From contig JBDWTN010000007.1 of the NCBI GenBank assembly GCA_039984955.1, forward strand, positions 2,674,501 to 2,738,500: a stretch of DNA of 64,000 nucleotides, written 5' to 3'. Positions 1 through 8,575 of this stretch are shown here, in pieces. The translations under genes and the position numbers were made by a program. Every line of letters starts with the position of its first letter. The stretch's first letter is position 1. The notes beneath the pieces are model-generated. The model did no database searches, was not told where the DNA came from, and worked only from the letters and a program-made list of their open reading frames with translations. Source of the stretch: Marinobacter alexandrii (lineage in GTDB: Bacteria > Bacteroidota > Bacteroidia > Cytophagales > Cyclobacteriaceae).

Positions 1-755
1 TGAAAGAGGCCGTTCAATCTGGTCTTAGTGAAGAGATGAGTTCTTATTCAGGCATGATTAATAATGGAGCTAAGAAGGTGATGAATTTCCCCAAAGCAGT
101 TTTGTCTCCTGAATTCCAAAAATTAATCGCCAGATCGCTTGCTGCCAAAGAAGTGAATTCTTGCATGGGGAGAGTTGTAGCTGCACCAACAGCAGGAGCC
201 AGTGGTATTTTACCAGGCACTTTAGTTACGCTTCAGGAAATTCACGGAATAGACGATAGAAAAATATTTGAAGCGTTGCTGATAGGCGCAGGAGTGGCGT
301 TGATTTTAGAGAAACGAGCTTCAATTGCGGGCGCAGTAGGAGGGTGTCAAGCAGAGACCGGAGCAGCAGCAGCTATGGCCGCAGCAGGGATTGCTTATTG
401 TCTAGGAGGATCCAATGATCAAACATTTAATGCAGTGGCGATTACCATCCAATGTATGCTTGGTTTAGTCTGCGATCCAGTCGCAGGTTTAGTGGAAATA
501 CCTTGTGTTGTGAGAAATGCTAGTGCTGCAGCGATTGCGAATTCGTCAGCACAAATAGCGCTTGCGGATGTAAGCTCTGTTATTCCAGTAGATGAATGCG
601 TGGATGCGATGGGTGAGGTAGGCCAAAGCATGGAGTCCAGATATAAAGAGACCGCAGAAGGAGGCCTGGCTGCTACGCCGACAGGTAGAGCAATATCTAA
701 GAGGGTCCTAATTCAAGATATTGAGGTGATGGAGGATCCTACAGATGAGGATTAG
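1..755 (+). CDS. sdaA: L-serine ammonia-lyase (L-serine dehydratase), iron-sulfur type, 5' truncated by window edge
   Basis: Deaminates L-serine to pyruvate and ammonia using a [4Fe-4S] cluster. The reading frame is open from base 3 with no start, so the N-terminal part lies outside the window; about 250 residues are visible. They match the alpha/catalytic domain: a GLSEEMSSYSGMI-type segment, then CMGRVVAAPTAGASG, GGCQAETGAAAAM, and CDPVAGLVEIPCVVRN. The cysteines in these three motifs (near bases 162, 346, 472 and 502) are the candidates for cluster binding in this family. The stop overlaps the stop of the convergent minus-strand gene by a few bases. Family assignment is firm. Whether the protein is a single chain (alpha plus beta domain) cannot be seen. 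Confidence 0.93.
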   Translation, partial: KEAVQSGLSEEMSSYSGMINNGAKKVMNFPKAVLSPEFQKLIARSLAAKEVNSCMGRVVAAPTAGASGILPGTLVTLQEIHGIDDRKIFEALLIGAGVALILEKRASIAGAVGGCQAETGAAAAMAAAGIAYCLGGSNDQTFNAVAITIQCMLGLVCDPVAGLVEIPCVVRNASAAAIANSSAQIALADVSSVIPVDECVDAMGEVGQSMESRYKETAEGGLAATPTGRAISKRVLIQDIEVMEDPTDED

Positions 756-1201
756 TTAGGGATAAAATCCTCTACCAACCAGAAGGCATACTTAATCACA
801 AGTGTAATTATGGTACTCCATAAAAAGGCACTAATCCACATCCATTTTAGGATTAATTTCTTTTTTGACCCGAGAAGATTTACAAGAAGACCTCCTCCAG
901 GGGGAGTCAATACTAATGGGGTCAAAAGACACATTCCTTTCAAGCCAAACCTTCTCCATATTTTGACAAAACGTCTACTTTTTTTTGAAAATACACGTTT
1001 GTTTTTTCTAAATCTTCCAAAGAACGTTCTAATCTCATCACCAAAAAAAGTGAAAAGGTAGATTGTAGTCATCATTCCTAGCGCTGTAAGTATAATGATA
1101 GCCGGAATGGGTAGGTCATTAGCTACTCCGAAGGTGGGTCCAAAAACGAATTTTAACCCACTCAAAAAGTATACAGTAAAGTATTTCAGTGCTGTAGCCA
1201 T
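752..1201 (-). CDS. Small polytopic membrane protein, possibly small multidrug-export-like
   Basis: A 149-residue membrane protein of unproven function. Hydrophobic segments lie at about residues 28-52, 93-115 and 119-142, with a possible fourth near the N-terminus. A strongly basic loop (about 60-88, rich in K and R) probably faces the cytoplasm. The segment GLKGMCLLTPLVLTPPGGG resembles the glycine/proline turn of small DedA-like or Sm_multidrug_ex (COG2426) proteins, but that is only an impression. It is convergent with sdaA, overlapping its stop by four bases, and divergent from adk. The start is the ATG at 1201, which gives an intact N-terminus and leaves a 92-bp divergent intergenic region. 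Confidence 0.65.
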   Translation of the reverse strand: MATALKYFTVYFLSGLKFVFGPTFGVANDLPIPAIIILTALGMMTTIYLFTFFGDEIRTFFGRFRKNKRVFSKKSRRFVKIWRRFGLKGMCLLTPLVLTPPGGGLLVNLLGSKKKLILKWMWISAFLWSTIITLVIKYAFWLVEDFIPN

Positions 1202-1293
1202 AATAGTTCGCTAACTTAGTGATACTAGTTTAAAATCAGACCGACAGATACACTTTTACCTTTTATCTTTACCGCTTTTTACAAATTGAAGGT

Positions 1294-1869
1294 ATGCTAA
1301 ATATTATTTTGTTTGGACCTCCAGGAGCGGGGAAAGGAACTCAAAGTGAGCGATTAATAGAGAAATACGGATTGTGTCATATATCTACAGGTGATCTATT
1401 CAGATTGCATACAAAGAATGATACTGAACTTGGCAAGAGGGTTAAAGAAATAATGAATAATGGTCAGCTGGTTTCTGACGACATTACCATTGCCATGTTG
1501 AAGGAAGAAGTAGAAAAAAATCCAGATGCGAGTGGTTTTTTGTTTGATGGATTTCCAAGAACAGTAGACCAAGCGAAGGCCCTTGATAACCTTATGGAAT
1601 CAATGAGTTCTAAGATTCATTCTATCATTGAATTGAAGGTGACTGAACACGAAGTGAGACAGAGAATTGCTAAGCGAAAGGAATTAGAGAATCGCGTAGA
1701 CGATGCATCAGATAAGTTGGATAGAAGAATTAATGAATACTTTACAAAAACAGTTCATGTGCTCCCATTTTATGAAGAACAAGGTAGACTCTCAACAGTA
1801 AATGGCATTGGAGACATAGAGGATATTTCAAAAGAGATTGATAAAACAGTATCTGCCCTGGAGGTCTAA
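1294..1869 (+). CDS. adk: Adenylate kinase
   Basis: Interconverts ATP plus AMP and 2 ADP in the cytoplasm. The P-loop GPPGAGKGTQ occupies residues 8-17, followed by STGDLFR (AMP binding), DGFPRTVDQA and the RVDD segment at the lid. At 191 residues it is the usual size for Bacteroidota enzymes with a short lid: the LID is a brief KRKELENR stretch with no zinc-binding cysteines. It is the first gene of a plus-strand run with obgE (6-bp gap), suggesting co-transcription. The start ATG follows a short AT-rich leader. A TATCTTTA sequence near 1265 resembles, but does not match, the Bacteroidota -7 element. Confidence 0.97.
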   Translation: MLNIILFGPPGAGKGTQSERLIEKYGLCHISTGDLFRLHTKNDTELGKRVKEIMNNGQLVSDDITIAMLKEEVEKNPDASGFLFDGFPRTVDQAKALDNLMESMSSKIHSIIELKVTEHEVRQRIAKRKELENRVDDASDKLDRRINEYFTKTVHVLPFYEEQGRLSTVNGIGDIEDISKEIDKTVSALEV

Positions 1870-1875
1870 AGACCC

Positions 1876-2859
1876 ATGGATTCTAACTTTATAGATTACG
1901 TCAAATTCTACGCCCGATCAGGCGATGGAGGAGCAGGATCTGTCCATCTCAGACGAGAGAAACATGTGCCTAAGGGAGGTCCTGATGGAGGTGACGGAGG
2001 AAAAGGAGGTAATATTGTTCTAAGGGGCAATAGTCAAATGTGGACACTACTCCACTTGAAATATAAAAAGCATATCACAGCCGAAAATGGAGGTCATGGC
2101 GAAGGCAATAGACGTTTCGGGAAAGACGGAGAAGACATTATTCTCGATGTACCCATTGGGACGATAGCTCGCAATGCGGAGACCAATGAAAAAATGCTGG
2201 AAATTCTTGAGGAGGGAGAAGAAAAGATTCTTCTTTCTGGAGGAATTGGTGGCAGAGGAAATGTTCACTTTAAGACATCAACGAATCAAACACCACGCTA
2301 TGCTCAGCCGGGAATTGAAGGTGTAGAAGATTGGATTATTCTGGAGTTGAAAATTTTAGCAGATGTTGGCTTGGTCGGCTTCCCTAATGCTGGAAAATCG
2401 ACATTACTTTCAGTAGTATCTGAAGCCAAGCCGGAGATTGCGGATTATCCTTTCACTACTCTTGTTCCAAACTTAGGAGTAGTTCCATACAGAGATTATA
2501 AGTCTTTCGTAATGGCGGATATTCCAGGAATTATTGAAGGAGCTGCAGAAGGTAAAGGGTTAGGAAATCGGTTCTTGAGACATATAGAGCGAAACTCAAT
2601 ACTTCTCTTTTTGATACCTGCTGATGCGGAGGATATTCGAAAAGAATTCAATATACTGACAGGTGAGTTAGAGAAACACAATCCAGAACTCATGGATAAA
2701 GATCGATTGTTGGCTATATCAAAGTCGGACCTCTTAGATGAAGAGCTCATGACGGAGATGAAAGAAGAGCTTCCTGAAATCGAGACGCTATTTATCTCTA
2801 GCGTAACTGGATTTGGGATTCAGGAGTTGAAAGATAAAATCTGGCAAAAAATAATCTAA
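1876..2859 (+). CDS. obgE: GTPase Obg/CgtA, ribosome assembly
   Basis: Essential GTPase that associates with the 50S subunit. The N-terminal glycine-rich Obg fold (about residues 4-160) is seen in GGDGGKGGN and [20 protein letters not shown]. The G domain follows: G1 GFPNAGKS near residue 166, G2 [13 protein letters not shown]3 [16 protein letters not shown], and a G4 that reads SKSD instead of NKxD. The C-terminal OCT domain of some homologues is absent, as is common for 320-340 residue Obg proteins. It lies 6 bp after adk and about 75 bp before grpE. The SKSD variant keeps the K and D that contact the base, so it is not evidence of inactivity. Confidence 0.97.
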   Translation: MDSNFIDYVKFYARSGDGGAGSVHLRREKHVPKGGPDGGDGGKGGNIVLRGNSQMWTLLHLKYKKHITAENGGHGEGNRRFGKDGEDIILDVPIGTIARNAETNEKMLEILEEGEEKILLSGGIGGRGNVHFKTSTNQTPRYAQPGIEGVEDWIILELKILADVGLVGFPNAGKSTLLSVVSEAKPEIADYPFTTLVPNLGVVPYRDYKSFVMADIPGIIEGAAEGKGLGNRFLRHIERNSILLFLIPADAEDIRKEFNILTGELEKHNPELMDKDRLLAISKSDLLDEELMTEMKEELPEIETLFISSVTGFGIQELKDKIWQKII

Positions 2860-2933
2860 CTGACATATTGACACATCCTGGATCATTGGCAAAGAAATTG
2901 TCAATCACAGATCATCTTTAAGCATGTTGGAGA

Positions 2934-3494
2934 ATGAAGGAAACTAAAGAAAAAGTGAACAAAGAGCAGGAAGCACCTGAAGAACAAGAACCTCAAGTGA
3001 AAGAGGTTAAAAAAGAAGATGTTGATGCAAAAGAAGAATCTTCTGAACCTACTTTAGAAGAACAGGTAGGTGAAGCGAAAGACAAGTACTTACGTTTGTA
3101 CTCTGAATTCGAAAATTTCAGAAGAAGAACATCTAAGGAAAAAATTGACTTGATCAGTACGGCTAATAAGGATTTAATGTCTGATTTAATTCCTGTTCTG
3201 GATGATTTTACACGAGCAATGACAGCATCGGAAGAAAGCGATGACATCAAAGCGCTTCGAGAAGGTATGATTCTTATTCAAAATAAGTTGAATAAGTCTC
3301 TTGAGAACAGAGGGCTTAAGAATATGGAAGTCAAGAAAGGAGATGCATTCGATGATGAAAAACACGAAGCAATAACACAAATTCCAGCAGAGAAAGGTCT
3401 AGAAGGAAAAATTGTTGATGTAGTAGAACCAGGTTATATACTTGGGGAAACTGTGGTGCGATTTGCTAAAGTTGTGGTTGGAGCAAAGCAATAA
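2934..3494 (+). CDS. grpE: Nucleotide exchange factor GrpE
   Basis: Cochaperone that releases ADP from DnaK. The 186-residue protein begins with a highly acidic and lysine-rich disordered tail (about 1-45), followed by the long coiled-coil helix with [19 protein letters not shown], then [12 protein letters not shown], and a C-terminal beta domain ending in [17 protein letters not shown]. All are GrpE hallmarks. The stop lies one base before the dnaJ start, so the two are almost certainly translated from one message. No dnaK is in the window. No CIRCE-like operator was found upstream, so heat regulation, if any, is not evident from the sequence. Confidence 0.97.
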   Translation: MKETKEKVNKEQEAPEEQEPQVKEVKKEDVDAKEESSEPTLEEQVGEAKDKYLRLYSEFENFRRRTSKEKIDLISTANKDLMSDLIPVLDDFTRAMTASEESDDIKALREGMILIQNKLNKSLENRGLKNMEVKKGDAFDDEKHEAITQIPAEKGLEGKIVDVVEPGYILGETVVRFAKVVVGAKQ

Positions 3495-3495
3495 T

Positions 3496-4620
3496 ATGGC
3501 GAAAAGAGATTTTTACGAGATACTTGGGGTTGATAAGTCCTCTTCCAAAGAGGAACTAAAAAAAGCTTATCGCAAAATTGCAATCAAATACCATCCTGAT
3601 AAAAATCCGGATGATAAAGAAGCTGAAGAAAAATTTAAGGAAGCTGCAGAAGCATATGAAATCCTTAGCAATGATGAAAAGCGTCAACAATATGATCGTT
3701 TTGGACATCAAGGGGTAGGCGGTGCTAGTGGAGGAGGCTTCAGTGGTGGAAGCATGAACATGGAGGATATCTTTTCTCAGTTTGGAGATATTTTCGGAGG
3801 TGGAGGAGGTAGTCCATTTGAAAGCTTCTTTGGTGGTGGAGGCGGTGGAGGTCGCCGAACTCGTAAGGGCACTAACCTTCGAATAAAATTGAAACTTACT
3901 CTTGAGGAGGTAGCTAATGGTGTTGAGAAAAAAATAAAGGTCAACAGACTAATAGTTGACCCTGACACAAAATTTCAGACTTGTTCCAGTTGTAACGGAG
4001 CAGGTCAGGTCCGAAAGGTGATGAATACCATGCTTGGACAGATGATGAGTACATCTACATGTCCATCATGTGGTGGAAGTGGTCAGACGGTTGAAAGTAG
4101 AGCATCAGGAGTCGATAGCTCCGGGTTGAAACGTCAAGAAGAAGTTATCCCTATTAAAATACCAGCAGGGGTTACCGATGGTATGCAACTTTCCATGTCT
4201 GGTAAAGGAAATGAAGTAGCGGGAGGAATTCCAGGAGACTTATTAATTCTAGTTGAAGAAGTCGAAGATGATACGCTGAAGCGAGATGGAAATAACGTGA
4301 TCTTTGATTTATACATAAACTTCATAGATGCTGCATTAGGAACATCCATGGAGGTTCCGACAATTGATGGTAAAGTAAAAATCAAGATAGATGCGGGCAC
4401 ACAAAGTGGCAAAATCTTGAGGCTTAGAGGCAAGGGAATTAAGTCAATTGAAGGGTACGGTCAAGGAGATCAGCTTGTTCATGTAAACGTTTGGACACCA
4501 AGAAAACTGAGCAGTGATGAGAAAGATGCATTGGAGGCCTTACGTAGTTCTCCAAACTTTCAACCAGATCCTGGAAAGTCTGATAAGAGTTTCTTTGAGC
4601 GAATGAAGGAATTTTTCTAA
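3496..4620 (+). CDS. dnaJ: Chaperone DnaJ with a reduced zinc domain
   Basis: Hsp40 cochaperone that delivers substrates to DnaK and stimulates its ATPase. The start at 3496 ([12 protein letters not shown]) is chosen over an upstream in-frame ATG inside grpE because it gives the canonical J-domain N-terminus. The HPD motif is at residues 33-35, a G/F-rich linker runs from about 72 to 120 and includes seven consecutive glycines, and the C-terminal substrate domains follow. The length is 374 residues. The zinc domain holds only two CxxCxGxG motifs, CSSCNGAG (163-170) and CPSCGGSG (189-196). The outer two of the usual four are missing: the segment before reads VDPDTKFQT and the segment after, to KRQEEV, has no cysteine. 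The retained pair corresponds to zinc centre II. Confidence 0.95.
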   Translation: MAKRDFYEILGVDKSSSKEELKKAYRKIAIKYHPDKNPDDKEAEEKFKEAAEAYEILSNDEKRQQYDRFGHQGVGGASGGGFSGGSMNMEDIFSQFGDIFGGGGGSPFESFFGGGGGGGRRTRKGTNLRIKLKLTLEEVANGVEKKIKVNRLIVDPDTKFQTCSSCNGAGQVRKVMNTMLGQMMSTSTCPSCGGSGQTVESRASGVDSSGLKRQEEVIPIKIPAGVTDGMQLSMSGKGNEVAGGIPGDLLILVEEVEDDTLKRDGNNVIFDLYINFIDAALGTSMEVPTIDGKVKIKIDAGTQSGKILRLRGKGIKSIEGYGQGDQLVHVNVWTPRKLSSDEKDALEALRSSPNFQPDPGKSDKSFFERMKEFF

Positions 4621-4671
4621 TTCCTTTGAGACAAACGTAACCTACTTATAACCATTGCGTATTAACAATCC

Positions 4672-5553
4672 ATGTTGCGGTTGGTATTTATGGCAGGTAC
4701 ATCCTTGCTAATGAGTCTGAGTGCGTTAGCACAACTTTCAAAATTTTATACAATAAAGGAATCTTCGGAGTTCGATACCGTTGACTTTTATCTTAAAGCT
4801 ACGGCTACTAACTGTCTGTTGAAACAAGCAGATAGTGACAACAACCCCTTGACGATATACGGTAATCCTGATTTGGATAAGATTAATCCAACTTTTGCGA
4901 GTAAAGTGAAAAATAATACCTGCTATGCTAAGTTGGCGCTAGATGAGTATAATTCTTCAGGTTTTGGTGACAGCTTTACGATGGCAGTTTCGAGAAGCGA
5001 TAAAGACAATGATTTTTGGAAGGTTAATTTGAACGGAACGAATACGTATCGGCTCAATTTAATTTATGGTTTTGGGAATGCAGATGTAAATCTTTCTGGT
5101 ACCTCCGTTAAGCAGATGAAAATTAAATCAGGAAGTGCAGATATTGTCGTTGGCTATGATGATGGAAATATGAATCCAATTCAAATGGATACATTCTATG
5201 TGAAGGCCGATTTCGGATCTATTATTGCCAAAAGAATGGATCTGTCGCGTGCTGAAAACGTAATTACCAAGATCGGTTTTGGAAATGTACTATTAGATTT
5301 CGCTAATGAGATGAAAGAAAGATGTAGTGTAAATGCATCTGTGGGAGCAGGAAACCTCGAAGTAATCTTACCAAAGGATGGAACTCCTGTAATCATTCAT
5401 TTAAGAGACTCACCTCTATGTGCCGTTAAAATTGCCGATGGATTTGAAGAGGTTGAAAAGAATGTGTTTGTTAACATGAGCTATTCAGCAAATGCAGAAA
5501 ACCTCTTATCATTTGATGTAGATGTAGCACTTGGTATGGTGCGATTCAAGTAG
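4672..5553 (+). CDS. Exported protein with repetitive beta domain (adhesin / toast-rack-like), function unknown
   Basis: A 293-residue protein with a signal peptide (hydrophobic core about 5-17, cleavage after SLSALA). The mature part is rich in beta-prone repeats such as GFGNADVNLSG, KSGSADIVVGY, KADFGSIIAK and GAGNLEVILP. Stacked short strands alternating G-x-G and hydrophobic residues are typical of the right-handed beta or toast-rack folds seen in DUF4097/DUF2154-type proteins; that fold assignment is inference. Two of the cysteines (CLL near 41 and CYA near 78) could form a disulfide in the periplasm. It follows dnaJ by 51 bp and could share its transcript. No enzymatic motif is visible. 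Confidence 0.75.
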   Translation: MLRLVFMAGTSLLMSLSALAQLSKFYTIKESSEFDTVDFYLKATATNCLLKQADSDNNPLTIYGNPDLDKINPTFASKVKNNTCYAKLALDEYNSSGFGDSFTMAVSRSDKDNDFWKVNLNGTNTYRLNLIYGFGNADVNLSGTSVKQMKIKSGSADIVVGYDDGNMNPIQMDTFYVKADFGSIIAKRMDLSRAENVITKIGFGNVLLDFANEMKERCSVNASVGAGNLEVILPKDGTPVIIHLRDSPLCAVKIADGFEEVEKNVFVNMSYSANAENLLSFDVDVALGMVRFK

Positions 5554-5582
5554 CCAACTAAAAATCTTTACTCTTCTCAAGC

Positions 5583-6236
5583 CTATTCTGCGTGCTTTAA
5601 AACCCCAAGTACTAATAGCAATTGTGCTCCGCAATATGTTAGCATGATAAATACTCCAGCATAAGGTATTGTTGACTGGAAGGAATTGAATGCTAGCAAT
5701 GAATCTGAAAGTAGAAAGAGAATGCTTCCAATAAGTGTGTAGGTATAGCTTCCGTTAGAAGTGTTGCCATCCCTTAGTCTAGCGTAGATAGCCATTATCA
5801 CGATAACTGATCCATAAACAATAATTGGTATTGAAAAGTGGCCAGCCGGAAGCAGAACATAAAATAGCAAGCCAGCATAAACCAAAAAAGGCAATGCTTT
5901 TTTGAAATTGAATAACGGATTTTGATAGGTAGATTTCCTTAGGGTAATAATGTAAAAGACCTGAGCGACTAAAAACAATCCAATACCGGCCATGAAATAG
6001 ATTTCATTGGACTGATACATCAACACAACATCTCCAAACCAGGAAAACAAAAGAGCCACGCTAAGTAATAAAGTTTTTAAGGTAGTTTTCCCAATACTAG
6101 ATCTATACACATAGAATATGAGCAAAGGCATCAAGAGAGGCTTAGTGTATTGGTTAAGTTCTTCAGAAGGAATCACTTTAGCAACTAGGTTAGCGATGGA
6201 TACCGCTACATATATCCATAAAATGTATTTAGTCAT
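5583..6236 (-). CDS. YhhN family membrane protein, lysoplasmalogenase-like
   Basis: A 217-residue polytopic membrane protein with about eight hydrophobic segments. The motifs KPLLMPLLIFYV, FSWFGDVVLMY, FLVAQVFYI and ILFLLSDSLLAFN, with conserved aspartates in the GDV and SDS positions, identify the YhhN/TMEM86 family. Characterised members hydrolyse the vinyl ether bond of lysoplasmalogens; activity here is inferred from the family only. The gene begins one base after the stop of the upstream MFS gene on the minus strand, so the two are probably co-transcribed. It is convergent with the exported protein at 4672-5553. Confidence 0.85.
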   Translation of the reverse strand: MTKYILWIYVAVSIANLVAKVIPSEELNQYTKPLLMPLLIFYVYRSSIGKTTLKTLLLSVALLFSWFGDVVLMYQSNEIYFMAGIGLFLVAQVFYIITLRKSTYQNPLFNFKKALPFLVYAGLLFYVLLPAGHFSIPIIVYGSVIVIMAIYARLRDGNTSNGSYTYTLIGSILFLLSDSLLAFNSFQSTIPYAGVFIMLTYCGAQLLLVLGVLKHAE

Positions 6237-6237
6237 T

Positions 6238-7380
6238 TTATTTGCCCTTAAACAATAGGTAAATAAAAGCTAAAAATGCTAAGCTTCCGCATCCCGTAAA
6301 TACAATAGGGAAATTATCTGGGTTACCATTATAAATTTGACCGGCAAGCATAGCGCCCATTCCTATACCTATTTCCAATGCCATAAAAAGTGTGGAAAAT
6401 CCACGACCTCTGAATTGATCAGGAGCAAGATCAGCTGCCCATGCAAATAGAGCTGGCGAGGAAAGCCCATATCCTGCTCCAAAGATCAGTGCTCCAGTGA
6501 AAAGTTGAAAAGCTGATGAAGAGAAGCCGATATATACTGATCCTGTAGAAACGATTAACATAGCTGCAATCAATACCTTTCTTCTACCAAATTCATCAGA
6601 AAGGCGACCGCCCACCACGCGAGAGACCAGAGATGTCATTGTAAAGTAGGAAAAAAATAGTCCTTTATTAGCAATGCCAAGAGAAACGCTCAAATCTGGT
6701 GCGAGCGTTAATGCAGCACCAAATGAAAATGTCACCAGCATCATCACCACCGAAGGAACAATAACCGTAGGTTCATAAATGTCTACAGCCTTTATTTTCA
6801 ATAGCTGACCAGAAAATTTCTGTTTATTTTCTACTGTTTCCTTCATGCCAGCTATTACAATGACCGAGAGTAGAGCCACAGCTGCACTACTGTAGAATAG
6901 TACATTTATATCATTGTGTATAGCAATGACACCACCAACGTAATTGCCAATTCCCATTCCAGTCATCCCGAAAAAGCTTAGGATTCCCATTCCTTCACCA
7001 CGCCTGTGAGCAGGAACGATATCAGCTACATAAGCTGCAGTACCAGTTGGCTTAAATCCAGTGGAAAACCCATGGAGGAAACGAATGAATAGAAAAGCAT
7101 AGATGTTTAAAAAGAAAGGATAGAACAGGGAGACTATAGCAGTCACAGCAGCACCAAAAACCATGACTGGAATTCGACCCCAGGTATCTGTGAGCTTACC
7201 ACTAAATGGTCTTGAGATAAGAGCTGTGATTGTAAAAAAAGTAATGTGAAGGCCTATGTAATCTTCTCCACCCAAGGTTCGCATGAAGTCTGGTAGTTCT
7301 GGCAAAACCATATTGAACGAACCAAAAAACAGGAAAGAACTTAAGGAGAGTAACCAAAAGTTCAGTGAGTATTTTTTCAT
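6238..7380 (-). CDS. Major facilitator superfamily transporter
   Basis: A 380-residue carrier with about 12 hydrophobic helices. MFS signatures are present in the loop between helices 2 and 3 (GKLTDTWGRIPV) and its counterpart in the second half (GGRLSDEFGRRKV). The N-terminal half also carries RFLHGFSTGFKPTG and AHRRGEGMGI, as in drug/metabolite efflux-type MFS proteins. The substrate cannot be deduced. It lies 20 bp downstream of prfB on the same strand and is followed directly by the YhhN gene. The ATG at 7380 gives a normal short cytoplasmic N-terminus before the first helix. Confidence 0.9.
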   Translation of the reverse strand: MKKYSLNFWLLSLSSFLFFGSFNMVLPELPDFMRTLGGEDYIGLHITFFTITALISRPFSGKLTDTWGRIPVMVFGAAVTAIVSLFYPFFLNIYAFLFIRFLHGFSTGFKPTGTAAYVADIVPAHRRGEGMGILSFFGMTGMGIGNYVGGVIAIHNDINVLFYSSAAVALLSVIVIAGMKETVENKQKFSGQLLKIKAVDIYEPTVIVPSVVMMLVTFSFGAALTLAPDLSVSLGIANKGLFFSYFTMTSLVSRVVGGRLSDEFGRRKVLIAAMLIVSTGSVYIGFSSSAFQLFTGALIFGAGYGLSSPALFAWAADLAPDQFRGRGFSTLFMALEIGIGMGAMLAGQIYNGNPDNFPIVFTGCGSLAFLAFIYLLFKGK

Positions 7381-7400
7381 GCAGTTAGGTTAGCGTTTAG

Positions 7401-8481
7401 CTACTCCTCATGGAGGAGAAAAGCTTTGATATAATCGTTCAAATCTCCATCAAGTACATTTTGCACATCTGTTCGTTCAAAGCCTGTTCTAGCGTCTTTG
7501 ATGAGTTTGTATGGATGCAACACATAATTCCGTATTTGAGATCCAAAGTCAATGGCTTTTTTTCCAGCTTCAATGTTAGCTCTCTCTTTATTTCGTTTTT
7601 CAATCTCCATTTGGTAGAGCTGAGATTTTAGCATTTGCATCGCACGCTCTCTATTGGCCAATTGAGATCTTTCTACCTGACATACCACCACTATGCCTGT
7701 GGGCTTGTGAGTAAGCTGCACTTTAGTCTCAACTTTGTTGACATTCTGCCCACCTGCACCACCAGATCGTGAGGTATGTAATTCTACATCAGCTGGATTT
7801 ATTTCTACGTCTATGGTATCATCAGCAACAGGATAAACATATACAGATGCAAATGAGGTGTGTCTTCGTCCACCACTATCAAAAGGAGAAATTCTTACCA
7901 ATCTGTGAACTCCATTTTCAGATTTAAGATAGCCATATGCTAAAGGTCCATCAAACTCTAGAGTCACGGACTTAACTCCAGCCACGTCACCAGCTTGATA
8001 ATCTACCTCACGAACTTTATATCCATTTGCCTCACCCCACATGATATACATCCTCATAAGTATACCTGCCCAGTCGTTACTTTCTGTACCTCCGGCACCA
8101 GGAGTGATTTGAAGCATAGCAGAAAGTTGATCTTCTTCTTCGCCCAGCATCTTTTTGAGTTCAAGCTCTTCAAGTTGCTTTAAAGCATTGTCATAAGCTT
8201 CTTGAACTTCAGCATCATCAGCTTCTCCTTCTTGATTAAACTCATGGAGAGTTTCTACATCACCGAGGGATGTCTCAATTTCTTCGAAACTATCCGTCCA
8301 GCCCTTAAGCCCACGGATTTTTTTCATGGTTTTCTCAGCGTCTTCCGGGTTATTCCAGAAATCCGGCTGAGCAGTGACAAGTTCTAATTCCTCCAGGTTT
8401 TTCTTTCGACCATCATAGTCAAAGATACCCCCTCAAGGCATTAACACGAGCCTTTAAATTTTTCAATTCTTCGTTTGTCAT
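7401..8481 (-). CDS. prfB: Peptide chain release factor 2, expressed through programmed +1 frameshift
   Basis: Recognises UAA and UGA and triggers peptide release. Translation starts at the ATG at 8481, runs 20 codons ([20 protein letters not shown]), meets an in-frame TGA at 8421-8419, and continues after a +1 shift with [15 protein letters not shown]. The product is 359 residues, normal for RF2. The class signatures are intact: SPF (RISPFDSGG), the codon-recognition tripeptide of RF2, and GGQ at residues 243-245, the hydrolysis motif. A pipeline reading only the long frame would start late, at 8327, and lose about 50 residues. RF2 levels are autoregulated because shortage of RF2 at its own UGA favours the shift. 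Confidence 0.96.
8418..8433 (-). promoter_or_regulatory. Programmed +1 frameshift site of prfB
   Basis: On the minus strand the sequence is AGGGGGTATCTTTGAC: an internal Shine-Dalgarno-like AGGGGG, a 3-base spacer, the slippery codon CTT, the UGA stop and a following C. By my recollection this equals the Escherichia coli prfB cassette base for base. The protein frame before the site (MTNEEL...RGYL) and after it (DYDGRK...) fits RF2 only if the ribosome skips one base here. Confidence 0.95.
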
Positions 8482-8575
8482 GGAATGTTAAAATTGAAGT
8501 GGCGAAGATAATAATACATTGATCTCTTCCAAGATTTCTCTTAAAATCAATGCTACTTAATAGTGAACAAAATTT

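Noticed and set aside
810-1061. 83-residue plus-strand frame opposite the small membrane protein
   Set aside because: The minus-strand frame has clear transmembrane segments; this frame is its reverse image with basic, aromatic-rich noise.
2047-2859. Obg possibly inactive because G4 reads SKSD rather than NKxD
   Set aside because: The lysine and aspartate that contact the guanine are kept and all other G motifs are intact; the variant is probably lineage-typical.
7401-8481. prfB looked broken by an in-frame TGA
   Set aside because: The TGA is part of a complete RF2 +1 frameshift cassette and both protein halves are intact, so it is programmed and not a pseudogene.
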